From Atherinomorus stipes (lineage: Eukaryota > Chordata > Actinopteri > Atheriniformes > Atherinidae), in the NCBI GenBank assembly GCA_023101725.1, contig JALJCO010001078.1:496001-560000 (forward strand): a stretch of DNA of 64,000 nucleotides. The letters run 5' to 3'. This document shows positions 1 to 12,843 of this stretch, piece by piece (the stretch's first letter is position 1; each line of letters opens with the position of its first letter). The position numbers were made by a program, and so were the translations under genes. The notes under the pieces were generated by a model. The model saw nothing but the letters and a program-made list of their open reading frames with translations, ran no database searches and was not told the origin of the DNA.

Positions 1-275
1 ATACTCAGTCCCCACAGTGTTTTTATTTCCTCCAGGAGGATTAGGGCTTAATTAAGGGTGCTAAGAACAGTACAAGGTGTTTATTCTCTGGTGTCATGAA
101 GGATTTAGCTTTAGTCATGGACATACATCCTTTTGTTTTTTATGTTATTCATTCATCTCTTTCATGCAGCTTTATTAGTCAAGCTTTTTAATACTGGGGT
201 CAAGCTTGAGCACTTTAATGTACACCTACATATTCCAATACTACAACTCATCTCTTGACTTTATTGTACAGTAGC

Positions 276-760
276 CTGCAGTATGCAAAAGTCTTGAGTC
301 ATTCCTAATATCTTCATGAATTATAATGGCGTTAAAAAAATTTTTTTAAAAAAGATCTGAGCAAAAATTGAAGGAAACATATAGGGAACACGGTGCATGA
401 AGCAGAAAGTGTTTACACAAAGTGCTTGAAAAGAACACTTACAATGAACAGTGTCATTCTTCAACACAGCAGAAAGTGTTCTCGTCATTTCTTTACTTAA
501 GTTCTCCAGGCTTCTTCAAGAAGATTTTAAAGCTCTTCTTTGGACATTGGTGCTTTTTTGTTCTGTTCATTAATGATCTCACACTGCTTCAATAATGTTT
601 TGGTCTTGCCTTTGGAAAAAAATACTGTCGCTAATTTTTTATCTAGTTTTTGTGTGATTTGGCCATTTCTGCCCTTCCATGCAGACCGTTTCTGACAAGG
701 CTCCGGTAAACAGTAGATCCAGAGGGGAAAAAAATTCGAAGAGATCTAAAAAAAAATCAC
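276..760. repeat. Decayed DNA-transposon fragment, same family as 9011-10649
   Basis: The sequence at 281-302 resembles the terminal repeat at 9011-9034, with the same 'aaaagtc' and 'tgag' core. The stretch at 490-560, read on the minus strand, has the same '...gaagaagcctgg...' layout as the block near 9740-9790; this looks like the 3' end of a Tc1-like transposase frame. A matching piece lies at about 3108-3245, so an old copy may once have spanned 281-3245 and been split by later insertions. The frames are full of stops. The family assignment rests on visual similarity only. Confidence 0.4.
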
Positions 761-1414
761 ATCTTTTGTCTCGCCAAGACAAAAGTGAAATACGTGTGAA
801 AACAAAATGAGTCAATGGCTTGTTTCTCCACTTTCACGCTTTTGTCTCCAAAGAGAAACGCTCAGATTTGTTTTAGGGTTTAACAGAAACCTCATAAAGC
901 TCTCAAATAATTCTCAGCTCTCCTTAACATTTACAGCTCTTTTTGATCTCACACATTGAAATAAAAAGAGTCCTTCATGTAAACTCAGTTTATTCTCCTT
1001 TCCAACCTCCTTAAAAATGATTCATCAACCTCTTGCTGAGTTCAGGCACAGCAAATTAAAGGTTTTCCACAAAAACTCACTTTTTTTCTCTGCAAGATTT
1101 GTTTGTGAGGGGAGTTGTTTTACTTAACCTGATTTAATTTAATCTCACAAGGTATTTATTTTCAATAATCCTTATTGTAAAATAAAGTAATGTAATGATG
1201 AATGTAGTGCAACGAAGCACTATTTTGTTGTATTATGAAAATAAATCTCTTCTGTTCTAAAATGTGCTGCAAGCTTTCACTAAAAATGGTTTTCTGTACA
1301 AGAAATCAGTCTTTTTAGCTTTGAAATTCCCTTTCTGGGTACATATGTTTACAGTCATCCTCAAATTTTATTCATACCTCCCATTAAAGAAAAGGCTAAA
1401 TTGACAATAGTCAC

Positions 1415-1790
1415 TTAAAGACCCACAACGTAACTTTTAGACCTTAAAAATATGTTTCTGACTGGTTTTCTGACTGTGGTGTTTCAGCCGACTATAGTGG
1501 TTGCACACCGTGTCATGTACGAGCAAATGGATTTGAACCAGATATGAACACAACAGGTGTTTTGGACGTACATCATGTTTGATTCTGCAAAGAAACGCAT
1601 GAAACATTACCAGAGGAAGTGAGGAAAAAAAAAGAGAGGAAGGGACAGAACAAGAGTCAAGATAAGACTGTCTTTTACTGGCTGGAGTGAATCACAGTAC
1701 AGGTACGACGCAAGATAGATGCTAGTTTAACCTGTCAATGGGGGGCGCATCACTGAGAAAACAGCTAAAAGTTCCGTTGTGGGTCTTTAA
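1415..1790. mobile_element. MITE with 26-bp terminal inverted repeats
   Basis: The 26 bases at 1415-1440 match the reverse complement of 1765-1790 at 25 of 26 positions (core 'aaagacccacaacg'). About 325 bp of non-coding sequence lies between. This is the form of a non-autonomous DNA transposon. No transposase frame is visible and I cannot name the superfamily. Confidence 0.7.
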
Positions 1791-2229
1791 ATCACAATAA
1801 ACTGGAAAAAGTAATAATAAACATTACAAAATTAGCTAAATTATAATTTATTAAAATAAGATATTGCTTTTGGATTGTGGTTGAACAGAATAATTAGAAA
1901 AAAAATTCACAGACGAATTAGAGCACATTGTTGATGAGCAGAGGGCCAAAATACCGATGTAGAAATCTGATAATAAAAAAAAAAGTTACAGAAAACACTG
2001 GACTGCAGTGATTTTCTACTGTTGTTTAACAGTTATTAGTTTAATGGTCCCATCATGCTTGTCATTTGCTTGTTTTGTGTGTGTGTTTTTTTGGTTGCTG
2101 TTGTTGTTGGTTTTTAATATTTCTGTTGAATCACTTTTCAAAATATTCAATATTCTATTAACCCTGTAAATGCTACCAGCCCACCCCACCAATGGGTCAT
2201 GTCATATGCACTTTCAATACCACATATTA

Positions 2230-2880
2230 GGCTATCTAAACACAGATGATATACAGCTACATTTCTCTTTCAAGAAAAATTAGCTTTTTGAACTCTCCAG
2301 ACTCGTCAACTGTTTAATGCAATAAAACACTGGATGGTTGAATCCTGGCTAAACCAAAGTCCTAATCGTAGCTCCAGACAACGCAGAAGATGAGATGACA
2401 AATTGTTGTCATTTACTTCTCATATAAAACCATTGGCAAAATCCTGCTTCTTCCATCTCTGTAAAACAGCAAACAGAGGGCCGTGGTTTCCTGTGCTGAT
2501 ATGGAAATGTTTATCCACGTCATCTCATCCCATATCGACCTCTGCAACGCCTTATTTTCATCACTTAGCAAAACTGTCCCTCACCTTTTACAGTCCATGC
2601 CGCTGCAAGGCTACTAACCAGGACAGATCTCATGTCACCACTCCGCTCCACTTCCTCCACTGGCTTCCTGTGACTTACAGGATCCAGTTCAAAATACTCA
2701 CCATCCCATACAAAGCCCTACATGGACATACACTCACTTTTCTCACAGATTTCACTCGCAAACAAACCACGACATGTTCCCTTAGGTTCATTAACTTAAA
2801 CCTGCTTTCTGTCCCTCGTACCCATCTGGGGAAGAGCTTTTGCTGCCACTGCCCTCAAACTCCGGACCAAAAATACAAGT
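2230..2880 (+). mobile_element. LINE (L2/CR1/Rex-like) 3' fragment, reverse transcriptase remnant
   Basis: The + strand carries the 3' part of a non-LTR retrotransposon ORF2. A degraded RT active-site block (TDDIQLHFSF, compare ADDTQLY) lies at about 2243-2272. Between 2403 and 2909 comes the open thumb/C-terminal segment with LHWLPVTYRIQFK, YKALHGH and SVPRTHLGKSF. These are standard landmarks of fish L2/CR1-type elements. The 5' part of ORF2 and the endonuclease are missing, and the first half contains frame breaks. It is a dead 5'-truncated copy and not a host gene. Confidence 0.8.
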
Positions 2881-3107
2881 TTAAGTCTGTCAAACTGTGT
2901 TATTGTTGACATTTTTTTGATGTACCAAATGAAATGGGGGCAAAATAGATGCTTGTTTGACAGACTGCAAGTAACAAAATCCCTAAAGATAATACTTCAG
3001 AATGGCTGTTTGTTTAGTTTCCTACCATGTGTAGACACAACACTGGTTCACATCTTCAGTAAAGTGTCTCTTTTATCTTTGAATGATTCATATGTCAAAG
3101 AAAACCT

Positions 3108-3245
3108 TTGAAAGACTTTCAGGAAGCCTGGAAAAATACAGCTACAGGCCACTTTGAAAGCTTATAAGTCAGATTTTTTTGGAGGCAAAATATATAGAAA
3201 TGATGTGTGTCTCCAGACATTTGCAACAATACGTGTAAAGTGTGT
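3108..3245 (+). repeat. Short transposon fragment, same family as 9011-10649
   Basis: The stretch around 3118-3170 gives a FQEAWKNTAT-like frame that resembles the FRKAWKTVAQD-like frame near 10528. Both are followed by a similar AT-rich tail. It may be the right end of the old copy that begins at about 281. Assigned by eye only. Confidence 0.35.
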
Positions 3246-5139
3246 GCACAGCAGAACAGTCTGGTATTGTAAAACAATGCAGCACTTAAACCATTATTAG
3301 TGAGATCCTTTAAGCTGATTTTCCTGCTCCACCAGGAAGTAAACGTGACAGGGAAAGTGGAAATCAGAGATGAGATCGTGTACGACATAAACTATGACAT
3401 GGATTACTCATGATGTGTCCTGCAGCTGCATCAAATCAGTTTCTCACAGCCAGACATTTCACAAAGTCACTTTGCTCATTCCTGAGGTTGTTTTCCAGAA
3501 AGATCACAAAAGCCCTACAACTATTATTTTTTTTTATCTTTCTTTTTATGTAGGCTATTGTGTAACATTTCTTTTCCTTTCTAGTTTAAGTTAGGTCAGT
3601 TCCCACAGGATAAACTGTCCTTAACTGCCTCTTTTCATCTGCCAATAGGAAGCTTCATCAAGAGTTACTCATACATTTAGTTGTTTTTGCTGCCCTGCCT
3701 TTTTTCATCCGGCTACTCTGCTATCCAGCAGCAGAGAGGACATGATCCCTGACCAGATCAGCACGTGTGGACACAACTGGTATAACTACTGCAGGTTTGT
3801 AGTTGAAAGAAAATCCAATCTTCTGGCAATTAAAAGTTGAATGTTAAAGTGAAGTCAGTAATTGAGGCACTAATTCTGCAGATTAAAGCTGGTTTAATTT
3901 CCATCACAGAAAGTTTATATGGGGGCAGATGAGTGTCGGAGGAAATAACAGTGCAAGCAGAGGAAACGCATAAAGAGTGTTTGTGCTTCACTCCCAACTC
4001 ATGGTCACGGGTGAGTCATCTGTCTGGGGAATATGTCACTCTGTGTTTTTGCTCTGACCTTTTGGCAGCATATTTCCTGATGCAGCCACCCGAGTGTCCA
4101 ATCCTGCACCCTCTTCACCATTTACATTGTTTTTTCTCCCCTCATTATATTGATGATACATACTGTTGTTCTTAAAGGTCTCTCATCCTTCACACCTAAT
4201 CAGTGTCACTGCCTCTTGTGATAAATTCAGCTCTGCTCAATTAAATTAACTTTTAAATTGAATCATCAGGTGCTCTTGCCAGGCGTGCGTGCGTGTAGTA
4301 CTAGAGTGAAACCTCCTGTTGATTCCAGTGAAATGACTCATCTGTCTTCCTCACAGTCTTGACTGTCAGGCAGTCAGTCATCCAAAATGCAGCTGCACAT
4401 TGATGCCAGACCTGGACTCCTGGGACCTTTACCATACTCCCTCCTTTTAACGAAGCCAGTAATTAGATTATGATGTTTTGATTTCCACAAGTTCCTATTT
4501 AGGTTACTTATTTAGGTTAGGAATCTCCGTGAAGGTCTATTGCTCTAATCAGCTCCTTGTGGGTCTGTGGAGTGACAGCGAGAAGGAATTGCTGAGCTAC
4601 CAGAGAGGTATTTAAACAGGATTACCCAGCTAGCATGATATCTATGGAGGAGGATTAACTGAGATGTCACTTGACTTCCTAATGATTCCTAAATTAAAGA
4701 TCCAGCTTTCCATAAAGTGTTTGGCAGCCAAAGATGTCTCACTACAAGCTATTTGGCTCAGTGAGTTACTCCCGATTTTTAACAGCTCCCAAGGTGAAAG
4801 TTACTCTTGATTCACTATCATTTCACCCGTGCTGCACAATAAAAGACAATGATGGAGCATCTGGTGTTAAAGTGCCCCTCCACTTTGAAGGCTTTTTATT
4901 TTCTGTTCATTCCTGTTTTACATTCTCTGAGAGAAGTCACCCACTAAAAATGAGCATATATCATTTAAACACTTAAATAACTATGAGCATTTGATTTGAA
5001 ATTAGGTTTACATAAAGACATTCTCATGATTTGGCTAAAACACATTCTTTTTTATAATACGACCTTCGTGGATGCCATTTTCATAATACACATGCAATTG
5101 CTTTCACAACCACCAGAGGGCGCATGTATGAGTAACTAC

Positions 5140-5875
5140 AGACGGGAATTATGGCTCTTTGAAGGGCAGTCTTGAGGACCATTCTTTTTAAAGAGCCATT
5201 CAAAAGACTGGCTTGTCCTCATATTTTATTCATTATTTTATTTTGTTCACAATTCAATCAACAGTAACTCATATTTGGCCTGTGTTTTCATTGTAGCCAT
5301 TTTATAAGGCAGTTCCATGTCCCTATGCTTTGACTGTTTTTGGATTGTTCCTCGATTTTCCCACAAAAAACTGTGTGGTACAACAAAAACAAAGTGGGCT
5401 AACCAACTTCGATTGCAAACCAACGGCTCCAAAATTTTCCACAAAAGAACAGTATAGTAAGGCAAAAAACAGACTATATATAAGAATAAAGGTTTATTAA
5501 AAAATGTATGTAGCCACATAAAATCTAATGTTTAGGATTTTTTTTTCTAAAAATGCAGGAAAAAAATAAATAGAAATAGAATAAACATGAACAACATCAG
5601 TGCAGATTTTAGTAAACATTTTTGATAAAACTCACAGAATTTGTTTGTGAACAATACTTTCTGCCAATAGATAGACTCACTTGAATGTCTCATGTTGGAC
5701 ATCAGGCTCTCATGGTGGCACACGCGCATCACATAAAGACAGTGTGGACAATTTGGATGAAAAAGAATTGCTCACAAATAAACGGCTCGCAACTGCGACT
5801 CAGAGTCTCACAGTTTATTTAAAAGAGCTGTTCAAAAGAATCGATTTGTTCATGAATGTCACATCTCTAGCATGA
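5140..5875. repeat. Dispersed repeat with internal direct repeats, unclassified
   Basis: A block at about 5189-5215 ('aaagagccattcaaaagac') recurs in the same orientation at about 5822-5845 ('aaagagctgttcaaaagaa'). The right end reads 'catgaatgtcacatctct', a motif I associate with dispersed fish repeats. The intervening 600 bp is AT-rich and has no credible coding frame. It could be a hAT-like non-autonomous element, but no clear terminal inverted repeat or target duplication was found. Confidence 0.3.
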
Positions 5876-7200
5876 ACCAATGACCCGTGGCAAAGTCTTG
5901 GAGGACGGCGTCTTCTTTCAGAGGGCAACAAGAGTTTTGGAGCTTCTGGATCCATGACCCTAATCTTCCTTTTTAAAAAAGAGTCTACACTGCGCTTACA
6001 CTGAAAAGAGTCATTTACAGCTATTTTCATGCAGGCACGGCCGGTTGGAAGTATACAAGATGTGACTTGGAGGACATTTAAGTGTGAACACAAGCTGAAA
6101 TCAGTTCAAGCAGACATGAACCAGATGCTGGTGCAATAGCGCCACAGTTCCAAAATCGATAGAACTTGAAAGCCCCCCAAAAAGAAAAGGCAGGCAGCAA
6201 TCCAGACACACATCATGGAGTCAGTGTTTACTTCTCCTCTAACACTGGTTTCATTTTATTTGAATTGCTCTAGATTTTTCTGTGCTTCTGTAAAAGATCA
6301 TAGTGCAGGACGCGTCTCCTCCAAGTCTCCATCAAAGAAGTGATTGATTCATTTTCCTGTTTCTCAAGGTTTCCACATCACTAGTTGACATTTTTAAATC
6401 CTGCTGCAGACAGTAGTAATTGGATGTGTTTGCTTGTTTGTTTTTCATTAGGCAGACAAGTTTTAGTCTTGATAGTTATAATAATACCACCACCAGCCAA
6501 TGAGGTAAGCAGTTTCTAGTTGCAGACCAGTAAAAGCTGCTGCTGCTCTGGGATAAGCCTGTTTTTCTTTGGGCCGGCAGCCAATTCTTTCACTGAGCAA
6601 ACAAAAAGAAATGGTTTGGGATTAGAAACTGGCCCAGATCAAGCACTGGAATTGCCTTTTAATTAATTTAAAAATTTAAAGGGGTGTGGACTTCACTGTC
6701 TAGGCCCCATATAACAACCCCGCCTAAAGTCTGAGTGAGCACAGATGCGAGTAGAGCACAGAATTGTCCAGGGAAGTTCACATTAGATAAGTATGAACCT
6801 GATACTTGTACTTCAGAAAAAAGTTATCCTTTGAAAAGGAAGTTGGGTCTCAATAGAAAAATGACAACTTCAATGACAACAGAGGTGAAACATTCTCAAA
6901 CTCAGTGTCTGATGGTGAAATCCTCCAACAAATTCAGAAGTGAAGCAAACATGGTTGTTTATTCAGTACAGTTATGTCACCCCAGCATACTTTTTGCATC
7001 ATGCCATTACAGCTGCATTTTCTGATAAGATACCACCAGTCCCCCAAAGCTGACAGACCCTACAAGGCAGTCTCATCTTCATTCTCATCACGCCACATCA
7101 CATGAAAAATCGCTTCAGGATCTTTTGACAACATTCAATTCAATGTCCAGATAATGTCTGGAATCTTGAAATGATTTTGCTCAGCATATATTGTTTTTTT

Positions 7201-7222
7201 TCTTCTTCTTCTTCTTCTTCTT
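7201..7222. repeat. (TTC)n microsatellite
   Basis: About seven perfect TTC units follow a short T run. Confidence 0.9.
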
Positions 7223-7697
7223 GTAGAGGAAGAAAAAGGCAGATTATCCATCATTTATTAGATTTTAATGCATCAAATTAATAGGAAAGATTTAAAAATC
7301 CCCAAAGACCTTTTTATGACGTGAGACTCAATGAAGGCATGAATATTGACATATTTTCTGCTTTGGCAACAAAGCAGTCAACAAAATGAAGAGAAGCAGG
7401 CTTAGTTCTACAGTGATCAACTCAACCTTGGCACAAATATAATGTGCAATAACCTCTAAGCTCAACTAATAAATAAAAAATGAGGTTGTACTAAACCCCA
7501 TCCTATCCAACACAATTAGAGAATGACAAATGTGTCCCCACTCACAGCGCGTCTCTAATGTTTAACTTGGCTTATTCTTTAAATATTAAACAAAACATCA
7601 TTAAAAATGGATATGAATAAAATAAATAAAAGCATACAGCGCTGTCAACATGGATTTTTGAGTCATTTGGAGATGTTAAACGCAGCTCAGTTCTTAC

Positions 7698-8460
7698 CTT
7701 GACAAAAGCCGAGTTTTCACTGTCACTGTGCCCATTAGGCACGCAGAGGGATTAAGCTGTAACCTGGGGGAAAGTCAAAAGCCATCCTCCACTTGGAAGG
7801 CTACTTCCAGCGAGATGCCATCCCGGTGAAAATTAAGATGACAGTTCAGCCCCCGTGCAGGGTTTGGAAGCAGTAGGAAGCTCCTCAGCTCAGCAGATGA
7901 TCTATCATTCCGATACTTTGTTTGATCAAACTAAAACCTGAGCGCTTCCAAGTAAGAAAAAAAGGACTTTATACACTTCGGAACACGTTTTACGCCTTAT
8001 GGAAGGTGCCTCGCGCGCGCACAAGATATGAAAGCGGCGAGACAGGCTAATTACTGAAGGAAAATCCTTTTCTACCTCATACAGCTTCCTCGAAGCTGTA
8101 AACGCTCGTGTTGAGAAGAAACGGTCCTTGTTTTTTATATATATATATATATATATCTGGGGGGGATGTGACGTCCTCGTTGGCTGGATCACAGTAATGC
8201 GTAAAAGTCGTTTTCCTGGCGTCACCATCCAAAGAAACTCGATTTTACCTAAAAACAGATAAACTAATCCCAAAAAATATTGAAGAAATATCAGCAGCAA
8301 GCAGTGCTGTTTTGAGAAAATTGATGTTCTGGAGAGTAAAGCGGTTTTTAGTCCTCTGATGTGGAGAGAGAAGCAGCAGCTCCATCCAGTTCTTCTAAAA
8401 GCGCTTCTACATTCGTGGGAATGAGAGAGAGGGAGAGGAAGCGATAGGCTACGGGGTTGT
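7698..8460 (-). other. Putative minus-strand 5' exon and promoter block
   Basis: Read on the minus strand, a strong splice donor (AAG|GTAAGAA) lies at 7698/7697. A short frame starts with ATG at 7735-7733 (MGTVTVKTRLLS) and enters the donor in phase 2. Upstream on that strand the DNA is locally CpG-containing (8010-8045, 8165-8185), including a CRE-like TGACGTCC at about 8168. In human, L3MBTL3 is divergent from TMEM244, so this could be the leader exon of a leftward l3mbtl3 whose coding body lies outside the window. No L3MBTL3 coding exon was recognised, so exon limits and identity are inference. Confidence 0.25.
8135..8157. repeat. (TA)n microsatellite
   Basis: A short TA repeat inside the putative minus-strand 5' exon block. 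Confidence 0.9.
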
Positions 8461-8800
8461 GATGTATGCATGCATGCTTATGAGGTAGTTAATGCTTGTG
8501 TGTATGTAATTTACAGCGGAGGGAAAAAGAAGGCGATGCTTGTTTTCAATAAAAGCGGGGGAAGGAAAGTCCTGATGCACAGCTGTGACAAAAATGATCA
8601 ACGTGCTGTTAACATAAATGTCCGTGATAGTAAAAGCAACATAACTGAACACCAAGAAGCAAACAAAGCAGAGGAATTTCTAAATACGCATGAGAAAGCT
8701 GGGTTTAATGTTTGGATGTAAAATGGCATCGTTTCTGGTCTATTTGCGCATAGATATCAGATGTTCCAAGTGCTTTTTGTTTAACTTTCTGTTTCCAACC

Positions 8801-8847
8801 AGAGAGAGAGGGGGAGAGAGAGGGAGAGAGAGACGTACGCGCACACA
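8801..8847. repeat. GA-rich simple sequence
   Basis: Imperfect GAGAGA/GGGAGA tract followed by a short CGCACACAC stretch. The several short overlapping frames here are products of the low-complexity sequence. Confidence 0.85.
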
Positions 8848-9010
8848 CAGCGTGAGAGGGCAGCAAAAACGTTACAGATGTTGGCATGCGTGTCACTTCC
8901 TGTGTTTACATGCTGGAAGTGATTCAATGAAAATACGCCCGCTTTGGCGAGGTGAGGAGAATGTGAGACAGACATTTCAGCTCATTTTCGAACAATAAGC
9001 TTAAAGTGTG

Positions 9011-10649
9011 CAGTACTGTGTAAAAGTCGTGAGCCACCCTTCTTTAGACTTTAGGCCTATATTGCCTAAAGAAGTCATTGGGTGCAAAGATCTTTTTTTA
9101 ATATGCAAACTTAATTGGAAACACAGCGTGAAAGGGAAACAAGGAGAAAATGTTGATTTTTTTTGCTAAATGATACAAGAAATGGGCTGGAAATGAAGTG
9201 ATGAATCTTCCCCAGATGAAGCAGTGCAGATAAACGTCTAAAGAAGAGCTTTGAAATGTCCTTCAAAAATCCTGTTCATGAAGACTAGGCCTACTTAAAG
9301 AAATAACAAAAAGCTTGTCTTCAGGAGTTCAGGCTGTGTGGGAAAAGGTGATCATTTCAAATATTCTCTTTTAAACTTGTCCTGTAAGGACAGCAGTTTG
9401 ACAGCCCTTCTTCCATGGAGAACATTTCTGAGGAGGCTTCAGTAAACAGATGATGGATCAACTTAAGATCCAGATGCATCCCTTTGCTGGATTTTTCATA
9501 ATATATCTTACATCACTTTCACCACTTTTAAGATGCTGTTTTTCAGAAAAATAGAAAATGGGTGCAGGGATTAATTGAAACCTGGAAATGTTGGAAACAG
9601 TATGAGATAAAAACAGAGTTTATAATGAACTTTAAAATCAGTATTTGATGTGAGCATGTTTATTCTTCTGCCCAATCTGTACGGTCTTAGACAAGCTTTG
9701 TTGTCATTTCTTTAATTGGTCTCCGGGGATAGATCTCTGGGCTTCTTCAGTGGCATTTCAAAGCTCTTCTTAGGATGTTGCCTTTTATTTCATTCACTGT
9801 CAAGATGAACCCACACTGCTTCACTGGTGAGGTTTCATGTTTTGGGGAGGTTTCATTACTCCATAGGGCTTGTTGTCATTGATTTTCAATCCAGTTCTTG
9901 TGTCATTTGCCACACCTCTGCCTTTTCACCCTCTTTTCTTCGTAAGAACAGCTTCTTGACAGCGACTCTTCCATGGAGATAATTTCTGATGAGACTAAAG
10001 TGAATGGATCAACTGAGCGTCGAGACTCTTTATCAGGTCCTTGCTGGATTTATTTCCTATTTCCTCAGGAAATCCCTTTTAGATATTGTTATAGATAGTT
10101 TTTCCCCCTCTAGCAGTTTCTTCTTTTACTCTCCACTTGTCCAGTCCCTTCACATCTTTTAAGGACACTATTCACACCCTGAGGAGATCTGCAAAGTTTT
10201 CATCAGCACTTCTGGGAATCACCATGTTGGTGCAAAAATATAATTTTATGACTGTCAGGCTGCATTACTGTATCTTTAGTGTTTTGATATAAACAACTGA
10301 GCAGGAACAAATAAAATGTCTGCAACAGGCCACTCTTAAAGTGCCTAAAGACACTATGTAAAATAGACTCTTTGCTAAGCTATAATATGTTGGATCAATG
10401 CCAGTTTTTCCCTTGAGCTTGGTTCCTTTTTATCCTTTAATTAAGAACACATTCCTATGAAAATAATCAAGTACTAGGACTGGACTGAAAATGAGCAATA
10501 AAAGTAGTCATTATGAAAAAAATGAAAGCGTTTCGGAAAGCCTGGAAAACTGTTGCTCAAGACTAGTTTAAAAGAAAAGGAAAATCTGGCTTATTTGATA
10601 TAAAATATAGAGAAAATCAGACATTGCTCATGACTATTGCACAGTCCTG
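9011..10649. mobile_element. Decayed Tc1-like DNA transposon with 24-bp inverted ends
   Basis: The left end (9011-9034) matches the reverse complement of 10626-10649 at about 20 of 24 positions. The element is about 1.64 kb. Internal traces of transposase C-termini appear in both orientations: a YLKK...VQAVW-like frame on + near 9290-9335, and a related frame on minus near 9700-9790. Two similar modules (about 9395-9475 and 9950-10035) share 'gacagc', 'ttccatggaga' and 'tggatcaac'. The content therefore looks like two collapsed or rearranged copies. No intact ORF remains. Confidence 0.55.
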
Positions 10650-12843
10650 GATATATGTGTGTTTCTGTGCAAGGCAAAGGGAGCCCATTATTTGTTCAGA
10701 TGGCATTGGGTTTGTGAGATTGAAACAGCCCAAGGGCAGCTGAACATACTCGAAGACACACTATGAATTCCCTTTTGGACACAATCGTTAGGATGTTCAG
10801 ATGGTCTGTAAATACCATCCTTGACCTTAAATGTGACTATGACATATCTGCCCTTTACCCCAACTTCAGCTAATTATAACACCATCCTTGCACCTGGCAC
10901 ACATGCACAGGTTGATAACTATAAAGATAAGGTATTTCATTCTTTAAATACCATTTAGCCGCTTTTTTTGGTTTGTGGGGACTTCTAGAGCTTGTAGTAG
11001 ATTCTCATGTGGCCACACGGACTTTGACAGTCCCATTATTTGCTGAACATCCCTGTTGCAGTGGTCAGTCCGATTCTGTATTTACATTCCATGAAGGATG
11101 GAAATGAAAACATGCTGCAGAGGGGCAATGAGGAACAGAACAAGAGGACATGGAGCGAGTGTGGGAGAAAGAGGAGAGCAAAAACAAAGCCTTACATTGT
11201 TAACTGTTGCATTTCTTGTTTACAAGCCCATATGGGATTACGAGTTTTGCAAAAAGTGTTGACATTTTGCGTTACTCTTATTGTAAGCAGCTGTGCACGA
11301 GTGTTTGGAGCGAAATAATTAAAAGTGAATGTGCAATTAGTCTAGAGCTGAAAAATTTGGGAGGTGGAGGTTAAAAAGATGTAGGGGGAAAGCAGTGTGC
11401 TTTTGAGAAGAATAAGAAGTATGACTGACAGGCAGCCTGAGCACTGGAAGCCAAGAAGATTTTAGAGGGTCATTTTAAACCCAGTGATTGGAAAATTGGC
11501 AGGAGGAGAAGGAAATGAGCAGACAAATGGCTCAGAGCTGCAATTAATGGTTTTTCCCATTATTGGCTAAATATTTGTGCTTTTCTTCTAACATTCTTTC
11601 TCATGTCTCCATTGTCCTTTCCCTCATCATTTCTGTTGTTGTTGCCTGTTTACCTCGCGCAAATTACGAAGTATCACACTGCGCTTGTGTCACAACCAAT
11701 ACGATACAGTTGGTAATTACAGCCTCTCTGCTCCAGCAACACGGCATGCTGACATGTAGGTCAATGAGCCTCAGGAGTATCTCTCCCCCTCACTGTGTTT
11801 TCAAGGGATTTTTCAAAAGAACTTAAAAAAAAAAAACACAGATACACTGTGTTTATTTCTCTGCATCTCAGGATGCAACGCAGATTATTTAAAGTTACTC
11901 CTGAGCTGTAAACATTCCCTACAGAAGCTCCCTGTTCTATTATCTCTATCAGCGCCATTTTTCATGCTTGTTTCATAACTGGTGAACATGCTTCAGACAT
12001 ATCTACAGTAGAAATACTGCAGCTGTCTCATTTGTTATGACTGGATTAACAAAAGCAGGCCGCCAGATTTACAGTATGTTTTATTTTCACTGTGCTCCTA
12101 GCAAAAGAGAATTCATGGTCTTTGCCTTTTGAGGTTCTGTTCGAGCGTCAGCGTGAGCTTAATAATTTATAAGTGCCTTGCAATGTATCCTAAATCTCTT
12201 TAAACTCTAAAACTTGAAACTTAAGTTGTGTTTGGCTGATGCAATAATTCACTTCATTGATGATCTATTTTCTCATTTTTCAGATTAAGTTCAAAGGCTT
12301 GAGGATACAGTATGTCAATTAGTTTTGCATTTCCAAGATCAACTTTCACTCTTGAAGGCATGTATCTTTACAGACCAGATATTTACGATACCATCAAGGG
12401 TAGATGACATTGTTTGACCCCATAAAAGCCCAAATCCAACTGACAAGAACTAGCCAACAGCTGACAGTAAACTGGATTTATATCCTTCCCAAATTTAGGT
12501 CACACATGTGGTCAGAATGACACCCACATGACAGCTTGAACATGACTAAATGTGTTCATTTCACCCAAAATGTAACCAGATTCAACCAGCTACTTACTGT
12601 AGCCTGCACAGAAGGGGAAATACAACCTTGTTCCTTGGACAGGTTGTGGTTGAATTGACGCTTTCATTCTTATTTAACCAGCTGCCCTTAGCATCAAAAC
12701 TGCTAACTTAAAATAATGTAACTTATGTTGCATTGTTTCATGTAGAAAAAACTTCTCTCTCCCATTGAGGCATGGACTCATAAGGTGTCCTGTAGTATGA
12801 CGCAGCAAACATTTAAATTCCCAAGTTTGTGTGATGGATTGCA
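10650..12843. other. Intergenic sequence, nothing recognised
   Basis: AT-rich. The open frames at 11040-11318 and 11563-11826 have no recognisable domain, unbiased composition and no supporting splice context. I see no gene here. Confidence 0.5.

Noticed and set aside
2403..2909. 168-codon open frame as a host gene
   Set aside because: LHWLPVTYRIQFK, YKALHGH and SVPRTHL are LINE ORF2 C-terminal motifs; it is a retrotransposon remnant.
7926..8471. 181-codon minus-strand open frame as a protein gene
   Set aside because: It includes translated TA and GA repeat sequence (IYIYIYI, SLPLPLS) and shows no family features; any exon here is more likely leader sequence.
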